Assembly (NCBI GenBank): GCA_037013685.1
Contig: CM072892.1
Coordinates: 3,906,001-3,970,000, forward strand
Source of the DNA: Acridotheres tristis
Lineage: Eukaryota > Chordata > Aves > Passeriformes > Sturnidae
DNA length: 64,000 nucleotides
Reading direction: 5' to 3'
In this document: positions 1 through 13,850 of the stretch, piece by piece
Position numbering within the stretch: the stretch's first letter is position 1
Layout of the letters: every line of letters starts with the position of its first letter
The notes under the pieces: model-generated
Told to the model about the DNA's origin: nothing
Databases searched by the model: none
The model's input: only the letters and a program-made list of their open reading frames with translations
Position numbers and translations under genes: made by a program

Positions 1-892
1 GCTTTAACAAATGCTGCAGCCACGTTCTGTTCTCATTTCCCACACACAAGCTCAGACTTCTCCCTGTTAGTTTCAGTGGAGTTAATCCAGTCACGGACAC
101 ATAGCTGGGACTAAATTTGGCCCAAAGAAGAGATTTATTGTCTTTTGTAATAACACAAAGATGGAGCCACAGCTGGTACGAACCAAGGAAATCAGAGGAA
201 TTTGGATGACTTATACCTGCCGAGGTTCAGCCCTAGAAATATTAATAACTAACTACCTGTAGTGCTTACAAATGTATTTACAGTCCATTCCCAGGGCTGC
301 TTTGGGCAGAAGACAGCACATTTGCAGGTTTGCTTACTCGGTGTGGCAGGAAGGGGTTTTCACACTGTCTGCTCTGTTGGCAGCAGCCACGGTGGATCTC
401 CTCTCCCATTCCTCTTCTCCCAGCCAGGGCTGTTTGTCCAAAGCCTCTGCAGTATCTGCCTGCAGATCTTCTGTTCTTTCCGTGCTCTAAACCCTGTGCT
501 CTGCAGAGTCAGTGTGAGCTGAACGCAGGCATCTGAGGACATAATTTGGGCTTAAAATTTGTAGCACATTAGGAGCATGCTAATTGCCTAGGGTGACATC
601 CAGCTGACAGCTGATTTGATGGTAACTCTGTTCTTATTCCTGTTTAAAATTCTATCTCCTAAATAAATGAGTGATGGGATCGATAGCCTCACTCTGTTAA
701 CAGGAGGGCTGTGGTGCACCACTGTGACTTTGACTTTGCTGTTTTCTTTGCCAACTAATTATGACCAAAGTGACATCACAGGTGATCTTCGCTTGTTCCT
801 GAGACACTTTTAACACCACTTCGTTTTTCCCAGAACCAGTGGCTTTTGTCATCTGCCTCCCTGATTTCCTGTTCATTACCTTTGCTGAGAAG
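1..892. other. Intergenic, nothing recognised
   Basis: Ordinary CpG-poor sequence. The short open frames have no domain or composition support. Confidence 0.6.
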
Positions 893-1240
893 TGGAGAAA
901 AGGAGGCTCAGGGGGGACCTTCTCTCTTTCCACAACTCCCTGACAGGAGGGGGCAGCCAGGTGAGAGGCAGACAGGGAACAAAGGACAGGAGAGGAGGAC
1001 ATGACTTTAAGATGTGCCAGGGGAGGTCTAGTTTGGATATTAGAGAAAATTTGTTCACTGGAAAGGTGGTCAAGCATTGGAACAGGCTGTTCAGGGCAGG
1101 GGTGGAGTCACCAGCCCTGGAGGGATTTAAAAAACGTGTGGATGTGGCACTTGGGGACGTGGTTAGTGGTGGCCTTGGCAGGGCTGGGCTAATGACTGGA
1201 TGATCTCAGAGGACTTCCCCAACCTAAAGGCCTCTGTGAG
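893..1240 (+). mobile_element. CR1 LINE 3' fragment
   Basis: Recognisable CR1 stretches in order: GGCTCAGGGGGGACCTTCTC, GTGCCAGGGGAGGTCTAGTT, AGCATTGGAACAGGCTGTTC, and GATGTGGCACTTGGGGACG. It is 5' truncated, as most CR1 copies are, and has lost its octamer tail. Confidence 0.9.
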
Positions 1241-1531
1241 TTTAAATGCTCAGATGGATTCATCCAAGTTGTGTCCTTGCTGCTTCCTTGCCTGGCTGGG
1301 ACATTTCCTTCTGCGTGCCAGGGTGGACATTTAAAAATATAACTCACTTGATTGCTTGCCCAAATGTTTGCTGATGGAAGTATCTACACAGTGAGAAAAT
1401 GTCAATCAACTTAATTGCATGTGCAAATTCCACTCTGCATGTGTAAATACAGGATCTGTGTGTGGTTTAAGTCTCTGCACTGGGAAATTGGGCTTTGCTA
1501 CCTTTTAAATGCAGTCATTTAGGGTTTGTAC

Positions 1532-1785
1532 AAGGGGAAATGGCATCAAGTTGCACCAAGGGGAGGTTCAGGTTGGGTATTAGGAAATATTTCTTCACTG
1601 AAAGAGTGGTTAAGCCTCGGAACCGACTCCCTGAGGAAGTGGTGGAGTCACCATCCCTGGAAGTGTTCAAAAAGCAAGCAGACTTGGCACTTTGCAGTGT
1701 GTGGTTTAGTGGTTTAGGTTTCAGTCAAAGGTTGGACTGAAGATCTTGGAGGTCTTTTCCAGCCAGTTGTATGATTCTTTCTGTC
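1532..1785 (+). mobile_element. CR1 LINE 3' fragment
   Basis: Begins near GGAAATGGCATCAAGTTGCA and ends in a degraded tail around TATGATTCTTTC. It includes TTCTTCACTGAAAGAGTGGT and GTGGTGGAGTCACCATCCCT. Same orientation as the copy at 893 but a separate insertion. Confidence 0.9.
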
Positions 1786-3237
1786 AGTGCTGCCACAAAT
1801 GAAGTAACAGTCAGAAAAAAATATTAAATTGAATTAAGGCAGCAGTGATGTCTCATCCATGCAGCAAGGAGAGGCAGGGCTGGGTGTCAGATCCCACACA
1901 GCCCTGGGCTGTGAGCTCAGGAATGGACAGTTGGGAAGGGTTAATGTCTCATTTACATGACTGAGAACAAACAACTACGGGAAATGCCCGGTTTACAATA
2001 AAACACGTGTGGATTGGGAGGTTGGGGGGGAACAAAAGACTCACAAATAACTCGAAGCAGTACAGAGAGAGAACATCCATTTCAGTGGCCTGCTGAGCAC
2101 CAGAGACCTTATATCTATGTGGTCAAATCTCTGCATAGTTTGTTAACTCGGTCATAATAAAAGAAATTCAGTGAATTTCTCTCTCCAAAATCCTCGGATG
2201 AGATTTTCTTACTTTGCCCAAGCACTTTCCATGGAAACTTCTCTATTAAATCAAAGCAGACATCCCTCTACCCCTCTATCTGATAGGAGCCAGCACCACT
2301 TGCTTCAGACTAAGGTGAAGCAAATCCTGCAATGGGAAGCTAAGGAATAATTTGCTGTAGATAAAGTTACTTTGCTCAGAGGTTATCTTCAGCCACAAAG
2401 CACAGTTCTTGCTATCTGATCCCAAGCAGCATGAATCTTTACTTTCCACTCTGCAGGAGAATGAGATCTCCCCATTGTTCCGGGTCCTGGTTTCCAAAAT
2501 CCATCTTTTCTGCATGTACCTTGTCCCTAGATGGAGCTGTATTTCACCGGTGTGCTGGGTACAGGACCAGCAACGCCAGACCCTGTTTCACAGTTTATTG
2601 TCAGGAATATTGCAATTTGCTGCCTGTTGTTCTTGGTGCTCTCAGGTCTGCCTCTGTGCTTTTTCTTTTTTTCCCCTTGAGGATGTTTGTGCTTAGGAAG
2701 AAAAAAACCCAAACAACATGAAACAAAGAGAAAAATATTGTGTAACTTCCAGTACAGGAATCTGATTAGGAACAGAGCCCTGGGAGAGGCAGGGGCAAAT
2801 TCTCTGTCCGAGCTACTTTGAGAATTGTTATGCATTATATTGCCATAAAATAACAATCAGGAGTCGAAAGAATAAGGATTATTCCCACAAAAAGCCACTT
2901 CTCCCAAACAACAGCACTAAACCAGTTGTGTACATAATATTTCATTAGAATTAATATTGTTACTAACAGATGTCCATTTCCAGCAGAGCAAATGGAGATG
3001 GGATTTTATTGTTTCTCACTTCCACATAAATGGATCTTGAGCAGTGATTACGAAAAGCAGCAATTAAACCTTAAAGCAATAAAGCTCAGGTTTAACCAAA
3101 TTCCTCAGAAACTTGTGCTTCTGCCCAAAAGCAGGCAAATAAGAAATGCCAGGCTTTAAAGTGCTGCAGGTTTTGGAGTTGTTTTCGAGGTTGTGCGTGC
3201 CTCCTTTTGGGCTCCACGCAAACAAACCTGCAGATGA

Positions 3238-3278
3238 GTGAGTGTGTGTGTGTGCTCGGGCGTGTGCGTGCGCGAGTA
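3238..3278. repeat. Short (GT)n / (GC-GT) tract
   Basis: A GTGTGTGTGTG run followed by alternating purine-pyrimidine CGTGTGCGTGCGCG, a potential Z-DNA former. Confidence 0.7.
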
Positions 3279-4662
3279 ACCCAATTTCTGCCTTTCATAC
3301 TTTGCCCAGATTAGAGGCCAAGCCCTGCAATGTGGTGGCAAAACACCCAAGCTGGAGTGGGGGCTTAGTTTCTCCTGCATTTGATGTAACAGGTAGATAG
3401 AAATGTCCCCTCATGGGGACAGGTTTATTTGGTGCAGCTCCGTCGTTTTATTTATTTACCGATAGCCACGGCGTTATTTTGATGCAAAACTCTGCCTGCC
3501 TCCCCCATCCCCCCCTTCCCCTCCTGCCTTCCCTAGAAGTGACATGATCAAAAGCTATTTCTTCTTCAGAGTGATTTCCAGTAACCTCCGGAGCAGTTTT
3601 TTTAATTAAATAAACCTCATCTTGTCTAGCTTTCTGGTCAGCATTTTGAACCCCCTGCAGATGGGTCTGAAGGATTAACAGCAAATCCTCCTCGACCCAG
3701 CTCAAGCAGATGGGCGGCATGTGTCTGATAAATACTAGGACAAGGTCTGCTTCCTCGTGTTTCCAACAGATAGACGGTATACCCTGTAAATTAAATTTAA
3801 AATGGTGGCCCTTTCAACCCTCAGAATAGCAGAGGAAAAGGAATACAAATGATATGAATTTCCCATTCCTGGCACATTGTCACCTCGAGACCACCGAGTC
3901 AAACATCACCTGTTGGGCAAAGTGGTACCTCCAGGGAAGGTCAGGTCAGGGAAATGCTGAACTGGGAGAGCACACAATGTGTGTGTGAGCCCTCATTCCT
4001 GCCTGCTGCATCTCTGTGCTGATGGCTTTTATTTGCATATCAGTTTGCAGAGCATCCTCTTTCCAAATGAATGTCTCTTTAGCATTGGTACCCATACGGC
4101 TGCTGCCATGGGAGGCAGACCCGAATTCCTGCGTGTGCAGAGAAGGGAAACGCTGCCCTGGGCAGGGGGTTGTGCCGAGTTCCCTGGGCGGAGAACCGGC
4201 CATTTCCCCCACCTATTCACTTGCAAGGGGTCAGGAATGATGACCTTGCCTTTAGGGGGCAAGGGCAGGGCATGGGGATGGGGGGAGGAGGGGGCTCTAT
4301 GCATGTCCCACTTGCTTCCACTGAACCCCTCCAGGCCCAGGCATTCGCCAGAGATGCTAAAGTTTACCAGAGATGCTAAAGAAACAGCCCCTTTCTCTAT
4401 TTTTTGTGCCATTAAAAAAAAAAAAAATCACTTTAGGAGGAAAAGCAGACGTTTTTAAGTGTCGTGCTTTATCTGCCATTCCTCCTGCCATCTCTTGCCC
4501 TCCAGGCTGGTGGTCACTCGGGAACAGAAAGATTTGCCTACAATTGCTCTGTCTGCCAGCTTTAGTGGAAACTGCCTTTCCCCGGTGACCTTGCTGCTAA
4601 GCTGGAGACTGCCAGTGACTGTCACCTCCAGTGACACTGCTCAGAGGGTCCTTGTCAGAACA

Positions 4663-6367
4663 ATTACCACTGGTATGTCACTAGATTGTCTTGCAGAGCC
4701 TTGGGCTCCTGAGTCGGGGTACCTGTGGTATTTTGGGGTAAAAAGTGCTGTGTTTGTTGGCCAGGTCTCGGGGATGTGGCACAGCCAAGTCGGTGGCTCT
4801 GCACCCCTGCAAACAGGTGAGGAGGTGGTGCAGAAGCAGCAAATGAGGTGTCATTTGAAGGCTCATTTAAAACTCATTTAAAACTCAAGTTGGAGAGACT
4901 GGGTTTGGGCAGATATCTTTTAGAAGCATCAATACATAGTGGAGAGTGGGTTTTTAATTTCTAAAACATTGGTTTTCCCGCTCAGATAATTTAGACTATG
5001 ATTTAAGGAAGGAAAAAAAAATAACTAAACCAGTTTAAGAGTAGCAAGCCAGCCAGCCTTTCCTCCCAATCCATCCCAGTCAGCATTCAAGGGTCATATC
5101 TTCTGCAGAGCCCTTTGTAGATAAGGTGTTGTGGGATGAATGCTCTCTTGGAAGGGTGATAGCAGTGGAAAAAAAATGGGAGAATTCAAAGGAGGAGTTT
5201 AAAATGCCATAAAGCTGCTGGACTAAATGTTCAGCTGTTGCAAACCAGCTTACTCGTGGCTGTGGGTGGACTTGCATCGTGTTACTCAGCTAAAAATCTG
5301 GTCCACAAAATCACAAGCAGAATAACAGAAGAGGCCCCCCGGCAAAATTTATATTTTTTGTGTGTTTCTGGATGCTGTTTCTGCTAGTCCTCACTTTTAA
5401 TTATCTAAATGACACCACTGATGTTCTCTCCAGCAGGATCACTGTGGGCATAAAAAGCACATTTCCTTAAGTATTGCTTGTCTCTCAGGATTGTGAAGCG
5501 CCAAGGTAGAAGAAGCAGTTTCTTTTATGACGTCTGCCCATGTCAGCTCACCTTTAATCCCTGTGATGAGAAACACTCAAACTTTGTCATGATGACTGGT
5601 AAATCTGAGTGAATGAACAAGAGAGAAACAAAACCATTCACTGGCTTATTTTTCCAAATAACTGGAACAGTTTAGAAAATGAATCAGTTTGTTTGGTTTT
5701 TTTTCTCCCTTGGCTTGCCCAAAATATTTTAATTTTCATCATTTTAGCTGTGCTCTTTATCTGCTTGCAGAGCTGTGATGTTGGAGTTTCACAACTCCCT
5801 GTTTTTTCATGGCCTGGCACAAAGAAGCTGAGATAAGTGGAAGGGAATAGTTATATTTTGTGATAATGTGATGTCCCCACAGCACACACCTGTCTGCCCA
5901 CTGAATATTTCCTCATTTGCCTATGAGACATAAGAATATATTTGGAGCCAGATGTTGTCTTTAGCTGCAGATTCACAGGGCAAAGCCCGGCTCAATTTTA
6001 AAAAGCACAGACCTCGTTCTACTGGAGACCTGCTCAAAGAAAACTTCTTTTTCTGTGATAAGTGGAAAACCTGATGTTTAAAGTGTTCATTTAAAGCAAG
6101 TTTTTCATAGCTGAGAATGTAGCAGTTGAACAATTTGTACTGAAGTAGCTCCTTTTCTCTCTCTTTTTTAAAAATCAGGATTACAGTTTAAATTTTTTTC
6201 AAGATGGACTCTTACTGGTTTTGTCAAAAATATTGAATGACAAAAAAAGTCAATTTTTTCAGCTTTCAAGGTTAAAGACTTGTTTTCTTTTTCATGTAAA
6301 ACATTTCTATCAACACATTTCAACACATTACCACTGGTATGTCACCAGATTGTCTTGCAGAGCCTTG
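4663..6367. repeat. Dispersed 41-bp direct duplicate (4663-4703 and 6327-6367)
   Basis: ATTACCACTGGTATGTCA followed by (C/T)AGATTGTCTTGCAGAGCC and TTG occurs twice, 1664 bp apart, with one mismatch. The flanks differ. Neither copy lies in a recognised repeat. Confidence 0.85.
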
Positions 6368-6535
6368 AGTTTAAAGAGGGTTTAACATTTACTGGTGCAG
6401 GAAAAAGTTGAGACGATTTCACCCAAAGAATATTTTAACAGAGCAGAGCCCCAGTACTGTCTTGTCTTTTCAAGTGACTTTCTGTGAGGGATGTTGGAAC
6501 TTGTATTTTTTAGTTTTTATACAGCATTTCTGTGT

Positions 6536-6655
6536 TCCAGGCCAGGTTGGAGGGGCTTGGAGGAATCTGGGATGGTGGAAGGTGTCCCTGCCCTTGGCAG
6601 GGGGTGGGATGAGATGGGTCCCTTCCAACCCAGATCATGGAATTCTGTGATGCTG
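6536..6655 (+). mobile_element. CR1 LINE 3' end fragment
   Basis: Short 3' end carrying CCAGGTTGGAGGGGCTTGG, GTGGAAGGTGTCCCTGCCC and GGGTCCCTTCCAACCCAG, then one ATTCTGTGAT tail unit. Confidence 0.88.
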
Positions 6656-8132
6656 AGATTGGAAAGATGACTGGATCTATTCCTTATCCAACCCCAGCAG
6701 ACTGAGACAGAAGGAAGTGGCCCTTCCCTCTCCTCCCAGGGGCAGGGACACCTTTGGGCCAGGTGAGCAGCAGGACAAGGTGTGGGAGGCTGCACTTCCA
6801 CACACCCTTCCCTCTGCAGGACCTCCCAGGCTGGAAAAGCCTCAGGAGCAATTCTGAAGAACAGTGAATTATTCTCCATTTTCAAGTGATACTTTGAACC
6901 TTTTGAAGCAAAATGAGGTGGTTATTTTTTTGTGTGTGTGTGTTGTTTCTTTTTTTTTCCCAGGGATTCCCCAAGTGGATGGCTGTCAAAGATTTTAATA
7001 TACTGCAGGCACAGCAGCTAATTCTCAAATCTCTTGCAGAAGGATCTTACAGAGGGAAGCTAGGATGCAAATCCTTTTGAAGGCTTTTTCCATTTTGAAA
7101 CCTATAAATAGGAAAGTAGGGCAAAATGACTTTGACAAGTTTAGACCTCACCTTCTTTAATTACTCTCTTTGGATCAACAACCTGACTGCAAATGCTTAT
7201 CTGCTCCCACATTACTCACAGGTTTGGAGTTTATTTTTTAAGAATAGTGCATGACAATTCTGCATAATATTTTTAATATCCCTGGCCTCCAGAGATTTCC
7301 ATATTCTAGTCAATCTTTAAGTTTATAATTGATATAAATGGTGAACAGGGCTGATTGCTTGGATTGTCCTTTCCGTGTTAGAAGTCTATTTATTCTTAAA
7401 GAATACTAAATTTTCTTCCTAATTCTGTTTTTTTCATTTCCTCTCCCTTTTTCAAAAAAATGTAAACATTTAAACTGAATGAGCTTTGCTTCTGCTTCGT
7501 AATAATTGCTAACATAAACTATAAGCTATAAATAAATTAGTTGCATGGGTGCTGTTTTTAGAGATGTTTAAAATGAGGTTTTAAAATGAAGTTCTGGTCA
7601 CCCGTCTATAATGCATAATATTGTTTTAATAAATAAAATAAATTATGATCCTTGTGGGTCCCTTCCAACCTAGAATATTCTCTGGTTATTTCCTATCTCT
7701 GTGACTGTTGCATGTACACAGTGTAAGGAGGAAGGTGATTTGTGTCACTTTGCATAGAGCACACATGAAAAATGACACAATTGTGATAAATACTGTATTT
7801 GATTATGTGACAAGATCTGAGACACGGCTATTTTAGGGTGATTTGTGCTTTTCGGTGGCATGCAGGGCTGAAAATCATGTTAATTTAGTGCAATATTGTT
7901 TTTTGCTTCATTTATCATGCCAATATCCAGCTTTTATGAGCACAGGAGAAGCACTGAGTGCAGGGGTGGAATGTTTTGAGAGCTGTGTGGTGACCAGGCT
8001 GTGTGGCCAGAGATGGAAGAGCCACCACACAAATTCACCATCAATAGGTCTCAGTGCAGAGCAGCAATTCAGTGCTTCATGTATGGAGTCATCAGGTTTC
8101 AGTCCTTCTTCTTCCTCAAATCTGGAATAATG
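6656..8132. other. Intergenic, no gene
   Basis: AT-rich DNA with one CR1 tail remnant at about 7645. Nothing else recognised. Confidence 0.55.
7645..7685 (+). mobile_element. CR1 tail remnant
   Basis: About 40 bp with GATCCTTGTGGGTCCCTTCC and AACCTAGAATATTCT, the terminal part of a CR1 3' UTR. Nothing else of the element remains. Confidence 0.7.
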
Positions 8133-8645
8133 TGGCAGCAGGACCAGAGAAATGATCCTTTCCCCATGCTGGGCACTGCTGAGGCCACTCCTTGGGTGCT
8201 GTGTCCAGTTCTGGGTCCCTCAGGGAGGACATGGAGGGGCTGAAGCAGGGGAAGGGGCTGGAGCACCTGGAATGGCTCAGCCTGGAGAAAAAGGAGCTCA
8301 GGGGGGACCTTCTGGCTCTCTCAGCTCCCTGGGTTTGGGCTCTGCTGCCAGGGAACAAGGGGCAGGACAAGAGGACACAGTCCTAAGGTGTTCCAGGGGA
8401 GGATTAGGTTGAATATTAGGGAGAAATTCTTCACAGAAAGAGTGATTAGACATTGGAATTGACAGCCCAGGGAGGCAGCAAAAATCCTCATTCCCAGAGG
8501 TGTTTAAGGAAAGGCTGGACGTGGCCCTCAGTGCCATGGTCTGGTTGAAAAGTTGATGTTCAGTTGGACTCGATGATCTCAGAGCTCTTTTCCAACCCAA
8601 CTGATTCTGTGATTCTGTGATTCCGTGGTTCTGTGATTCTCTGTT
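8133..8645 (+). mobile_element. CR1 LINE 3' fragment with ORF2 end and octamer tail
   Basis: Begins in the end of the reverse-transcriptase frame (GCTGTGTCCAGTTCTGGGTC, where CR1 encodes its CVQFW-like segment), continues through the 3' UTR, and ends in several ATTCTGTG units at about 8600-8645. It is the longest plus-strand copy in the left third. Confidence 0.92.
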
Positions 8646-9102
8646 ATCTCCCTGGCACGCAGCACCTGGGGACAGTGTCTGTGAGAGCTGCCACAAGGAA
8701 CAGTGGGGATTTGACAGGCAACAAACCAGGACTGAGACACAGCGATCATCTAAGCTTTGGTGACTAAGGTGGACATCAGAAGGATCAGATTGTAGAAGTG
8801 CCTCAATCTCTCTCTCTCTCACACTCCATTTATTGACAGGAGCTGCAGATAAATAGCTTGAAGAGAGACATCTCCATTTTAGAGATCTGTGCTTGCTCCT
8901 GAGGCCATAACTCACTCCATGCATCCATCTATCCAAATTCTTAACAAGAGCTGCAGGGCTGGAGGATTGTTTCCTTAGTCCTATTCAGAAGGGACATCTT
9001 TGTCCTCTGTGCTTAGGGACAAAGGTTTTGTCTGTTTTTCTGTGATCTTTCAGCAGGGTTTTTTTGCCATTTCTTCTGCATTGTGATTTCTCTTTTTTAT
9101 AA

Positions 9103-9367
9103 GAAGGAACAGCCTCAAGCTGTGCCAGGGGAAGTTTAGATTGGAGATTAGGAAATATTTCTTCACCAAAAGGGTTGCCAAGCACATGCACAGGCTGCCC
9201 AAGGCTGTGGTGGAGTCATCAGTTCTGGGAGGATTTAAAAGAGGTGGATGTGGCACCTGGGGACATGAGTCAGTGGTGGCCTTGGCAATTCTGGGGGAAT
9301 GGTTGGACTTGGTGATCTTGGAGGGCTTTTCCAACCTAAAGGATTCTAGGATTTTATGATTCATTTT
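9103..9367 (+). mobile_element. CR1 LINE 3' fragment
   Basis: Runs from CAGCCTCAAGCTGTGCCAGG to the degenerate tail GGATTCTAGGATTTTATGAT. It contains TTCTTCACCAAAAGGGTTGC and GATGTGGCACCTGGGGAC. Confidence 0.9.
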
Positions 9368-12300
9368 GTGAGTCTACCCGTTATACTTGCTGCTGCTTCC
9401 CATTAGACCAAGACATTCTTATGGGCTGGGAATTTCTAGAAACTTTATCTGGCCCAACCAGTTTCCAGTTCACCCCTTTACCCCATTCTGCAGTGAGCCC
9501 CATCTAAACCTTGGCATGCACTGGAGGAGGACAGTGAGTTAATGCTAAACAGATTTGCACTGTAAATTTTGAGTCAAAATACGTTCCTGTAATACAACAT
9601 CTCTGGCCACAGTTTTGTTACTGTGAGTGCACAGAGACTTTACAGAGCTTACAGGAGAGAACGTGCATGTCCAAGAAGAGCATCCACTGCCAGCTCTAAT
9701 TCTATGATGTCCCATGCCACAGTTGCACATAGTTTGAGAGTTTGACCACTGTAAATTATTCTGAAATCTCTGAACAAAGTGCAAAGTGCAAACACTTGGA
9801 CCTATAGCACTGAATTTGTTTACAGTTGTATAAATAATAGAATTATTTGCCTTCAGTTCTGTGGAGGATTCTAGTGCCAGCTACCACAGTCAAGGTCTTA
9901 GACAGAGTCCAAGCTCCATCAGATGTTTTAGTGCTCATGTGGTCTGCTAAATGTTGTCTGCCAAACTGTTTTTCAAGCTCCTGATGCTATCTTGAATCAC
10001 AAAGGATTAAGGCAGCTAGCCTTAACTTTTGGCTTTTAATTAAAATATTTTAATGGAAATGCATAATATCCATTATTAATAGATATTTTCCTTGTTGTTC
10101 TGATTTTATTTCTTCAATGAGCTGTTTTTTAAAACAAGTGTTTCATTTTATTATTCACAACAGGGCTCTGTCTCACAGCAACAAGTTCTACTGATCCATT
10201 AGGTCATTGGTGCCTCCAGCCTGCTGGCCCCAAAACAACCAGTCAGAACCAATGGGTCTCAGTGATTTAGGCTGGCTTTGAACCAACCTTTAGCATCTTC
10301 TGATTTTTCACTTCTGTCTTTTTATGTTAGAGCCTCCAGTGTTGAACATGTGGCAGCAAGAAAACAACACGCATGGCAAAGCATGAGAATATAAAGATTT
10401 AAAGCAGTATTTGTGCCACACAGTGGGAACTCTGACCTACATTTTCTGTGTAGGTCTGTACTTCTATGTACATGAGCAAGACACAATTTTTGGGGAGGTC
10501 AGAAACCTCATGGCAAGGTCCTGGGCTCTCAGAGGAGCCAGGTATGAGGATGTCTGGCTGGCTGGTTGTCAGTAGCATGCATGAACACAAACCCATGAGC
10601 TGCCGTGTCCATAGGGAAGGCAGAGGTGGATGGATCTGCTCAGTCAGTGATTGCAGATGTCCCTGAAGGTGCAGAGGGGATGCAGAGCCTTAAACACTGA
10701 CATGTAGCCTATAACTCCCTTTTTAGGGGCTATTTTGTGAGCCCCTGAGAGCACAGCTTTGCAGACTGCAAGTTAAAGGTGAAGCTCCCTTGGCCCCCCT
10801 GCCCCTTCCTCAAGGAATTCTGTGAGCAGTGTTCAGCAGGTATCTCTCTCTCTTACTGAAGCAATCTCTGACATCTCTGATTTTTTTGGGGTATTTTGCA
10901 GCTGGTGCAGATGTGGAAAATGCATGGAACACTTCCTGAATCCCCCACTAGTGAGAAGAGAACAGATTTAAATATAAATTGTACATCACATGGGAGAGAG
11001 GCGTTCACTAAATACAGATATATTGAACAGCTCTGATAAATCAATGGTGCTGCCTTTGACAAGGCCAACACAGAAAACCCTTCCATGGCATGACTTGTTC
11101 TTCTCCCAAAACTTTGGAAGTGTTCCTGGGAAGAACATAAGCCATCCTCTGCTCTTCTGGGTTGCATTTGATGCAGCTACTGGAAATAGAAAATATTTCT
11201 GGTTAACTGAACCAAGCCAGAGCACTTTTTTTCTAATTTTTGAGCTAGGTGTGCCCTTGTGCTGCATTAGCTCCCTTTTGTTTTCTACAGGCAGAAGTGG
11301 TGGCTGCAATTTTGTTTTCCTGGTTTCCTCTGATTTTAGTAGCTCTTGATTGCGATGCCCCTGCATAATCATTCAAGGTAGATTGTTAATGTAAGCTGCA
11401 TTGCAAGGTCTGCCTCTATTCAATGTGTTGCTGGCTATAACAGAGGCCCCAGACTAAGGTCAAAATTATTATGTGGAGATTAAACTGTAGAATTTAATTA
11501 TGTATTCTGTTGCTCCTAGTACATTTATTAATTTAGCAGTACAAACTGACTGGAGCTAAACAAGCAGGGCTGATTAATTTGCAAAGACATCTAGGTAACA
11601 GATTGTGATCAAAGTGGAGACCTGATCCTGTTAGATTGAAATGTGTTGTTTTGTGCTACATGAAGGACATAGAGCAGCATGGTTTATCTTTATCAATGCT
11701 TTCCTCTGAAGGAAAGGAACAAGCTTGCAGATATAATCAGCGCTGAGGCAATGCCACTCAATAATTACCCACTGTCTCATCATAATCCCGGAACTAAGCC
11801 CCTGCCCAATCCATCTGGGACACTTTTCCATCTATTGCACAGCTCAAGAATACGTGTGTAAGCTATTACCTCTGGTCGTGCTATCTGTCCCCTGAGTAAA
11901 GATTCATAGCAGTGACCAATTATGTTGCAGGGGGTTTCTCTGTCTTTCTGTCTGGTTCTTTATTTTCCCTCTCTTTTTGCCACTGAATCGTCCTGTATTT
12001 CTTAATTATAGTAATGGCACATTAGTGCCCTGCTACTCTGGGGTGCAAGAGCCTACACAGCTACAAAAGTGGCATTGCTTGTAAAACAAATGTTAAAGTA
12101 ATGGGGACGTGAGAAAAGCCTGTGCTGATGTGATCAGGCATCTGAAAGCTAATTGAACACTACAGGTGGAAGTTTCTATTCTTGGGAGGATGAGAAGAAC
12201 CCAGCTTGCATGGCAACTGAGATTGTGGAAGTTCATAGCCAGAAATCTCTATTGTAAAAGTAAAAAATAATAATGATGGTAGGAGAACCAGTGGCCAAAG

Positions 12301-13776
12301 AAAGGATTTGGGATGGTATCACCTCAGAAAGAATGGAGAATGGGTCAGGTTCCCGTTCTCATGGGCACAGGATGCAAAACTGAGGTCAGCAGTGTGCCAG
12401 CTGCTACTCTGCTCTGCACCCCCAGTGCCAAGGACAAAGACAAACACCCAGCCCATGGCCCAGAGGTCCCAAAGTTCAAGCCAGTGTTTAAAAGGGGAGC
12501 AGAGGAGCTTCATAGAGGTCTTTGCCTTAGACTAAGCAGGATCAGCAGGGACAGCTGCAGGGTCTTGACAGTCAGGACACTCATTTACCACGGATTTAAG
12601 AGGGTCTCTGGTGGTGTTCTGTGTTGATAATCTGGTGATTCTCGTGTGCTAGGCAAAGAAGAAAAGTGGAAGGAGGAAAGAGATGGCTTGAAAAGGATGA
12701 AATCCCAAATAATTGCTTTATGTGATTGCTAGAGAAAATGTTTTGTAGGCACGAATTAGATTTCCCCCCTCCCAAAGCTGATCATCGTGAGAAGTTGCTG
12801 TGATGTCTCTTTGTGTCTGTTAAGTATTGGAGTGAAGTGCTCTGAATCACAGCCCTGCCCAGCACTGTTATCACGGGGGATGGATTCAAGAGATCACTCT
12901 GGATGTCTCCTTGCCTGTTTCCTCTGGCCCAGCAATGGAAGGGCACCTGCACCTTTCCTTTCCCTTGTCTCTCTGCTGAAGGGGTGAGCACACACACCTT
13001 TAATGATATGTGGAGTTGCTGATTATCTTATGGACAGCGATTTTTGGGCCCAGTGGAATCTGGGGCTTAGAAATCCTCAAGTACTGTGTGATCTCTATAG
13101 GCAAAGCAGGCAAAATATAGGGAATTAGATATAAAACCTGAGAGAAGAGTCCGGGCTAACAGAGCAGGTCAGTGATAAAACCAAGGAGGCAATTCCAGCC
13201 TCCCAGCCTAGCCATCCCCTAAATTATTGGAATTTAATAGTAGAAGCATTTATACCATAGGATTGCAGTGATTGTAGCAGAGGAATCTTATTTATGTAAG
13301 TGTGACACTTTTTAGCAGTGCCAGTTTACAGACAGAGCAGAGTTAAGTGCAAAGACACAACACTGAATTGATTTCTGAAGAGCAAAACCGAGTGGGTTTG
13401 TTTTTTCCAAAGACCAAGAGATAAATCCACATTTTGGTGATCTAACAGGTGGCATTTCTTTCAAGGAGAAAGCAGAATGAGGCTGCTGCATGATAAGAAA
13501 TACTAAAAAAATCAGGTAATTTATTTTTGTGTGTTGTTCGAGGATTAATCCCCTTACTATAAATTCCTCCTGAATGATTTCCACTTCATTCTGAAAATCT
13601 TGTCTATGGGTGAAAGCAAGCCTTTAATTTTTTTTTCTAGTCCAGAACTACTCACAATAAGATTTGTTTTTATTTAATCTAGATACTTTATTTTTGGATA
13701 CAACTACACATAGTGCAGAACTAACATGCAGCATTTCCAAAGGACTTGTTTTCTGGAGAATGAGACCTTTAGAGAG
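9368..13776. other. Intergenic, nothing recognised
   Basis: CpG-poor unique DNA. No repeat family, RNA gene or coding exon was recognised. Open frames reach at most about 130 codons without family similarity. Confidence 0.5.
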
Positions 13777-13850
13777 CTACTACTACTACTATTATTATTA
13801 TTATTATTATTATTATTGTTATTATTATTATTATTATTATTATTTCTAGA
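13777..13850. repeat. (TTA)n / (CTA)n trinucleotide microsatellite
   Basis: Four CTA-type units followed by about 20 ATT units with one GTT interruption. The tyrosine-run open frame across it is an artefact. Confidence 0.95.

Larger units (their letters stand above)
1786..6535. other. Intergenic, no gene
   Basis: CpG-poor unique DNA apart from the short GT tract and the first copy of the dispersed 41-bp duplicate. Tiny local duplications are seen (AGAGATGCTAAAG twice at about 4350-4381, CATTTAAAACT twice at about 4865-4885). No gene is supported. Confidence 0.55.

Noticed and set aside
8298..8936. 212-codon minus-strand open frame
   Set aside because: It is the antisense of a CR1 fragment.
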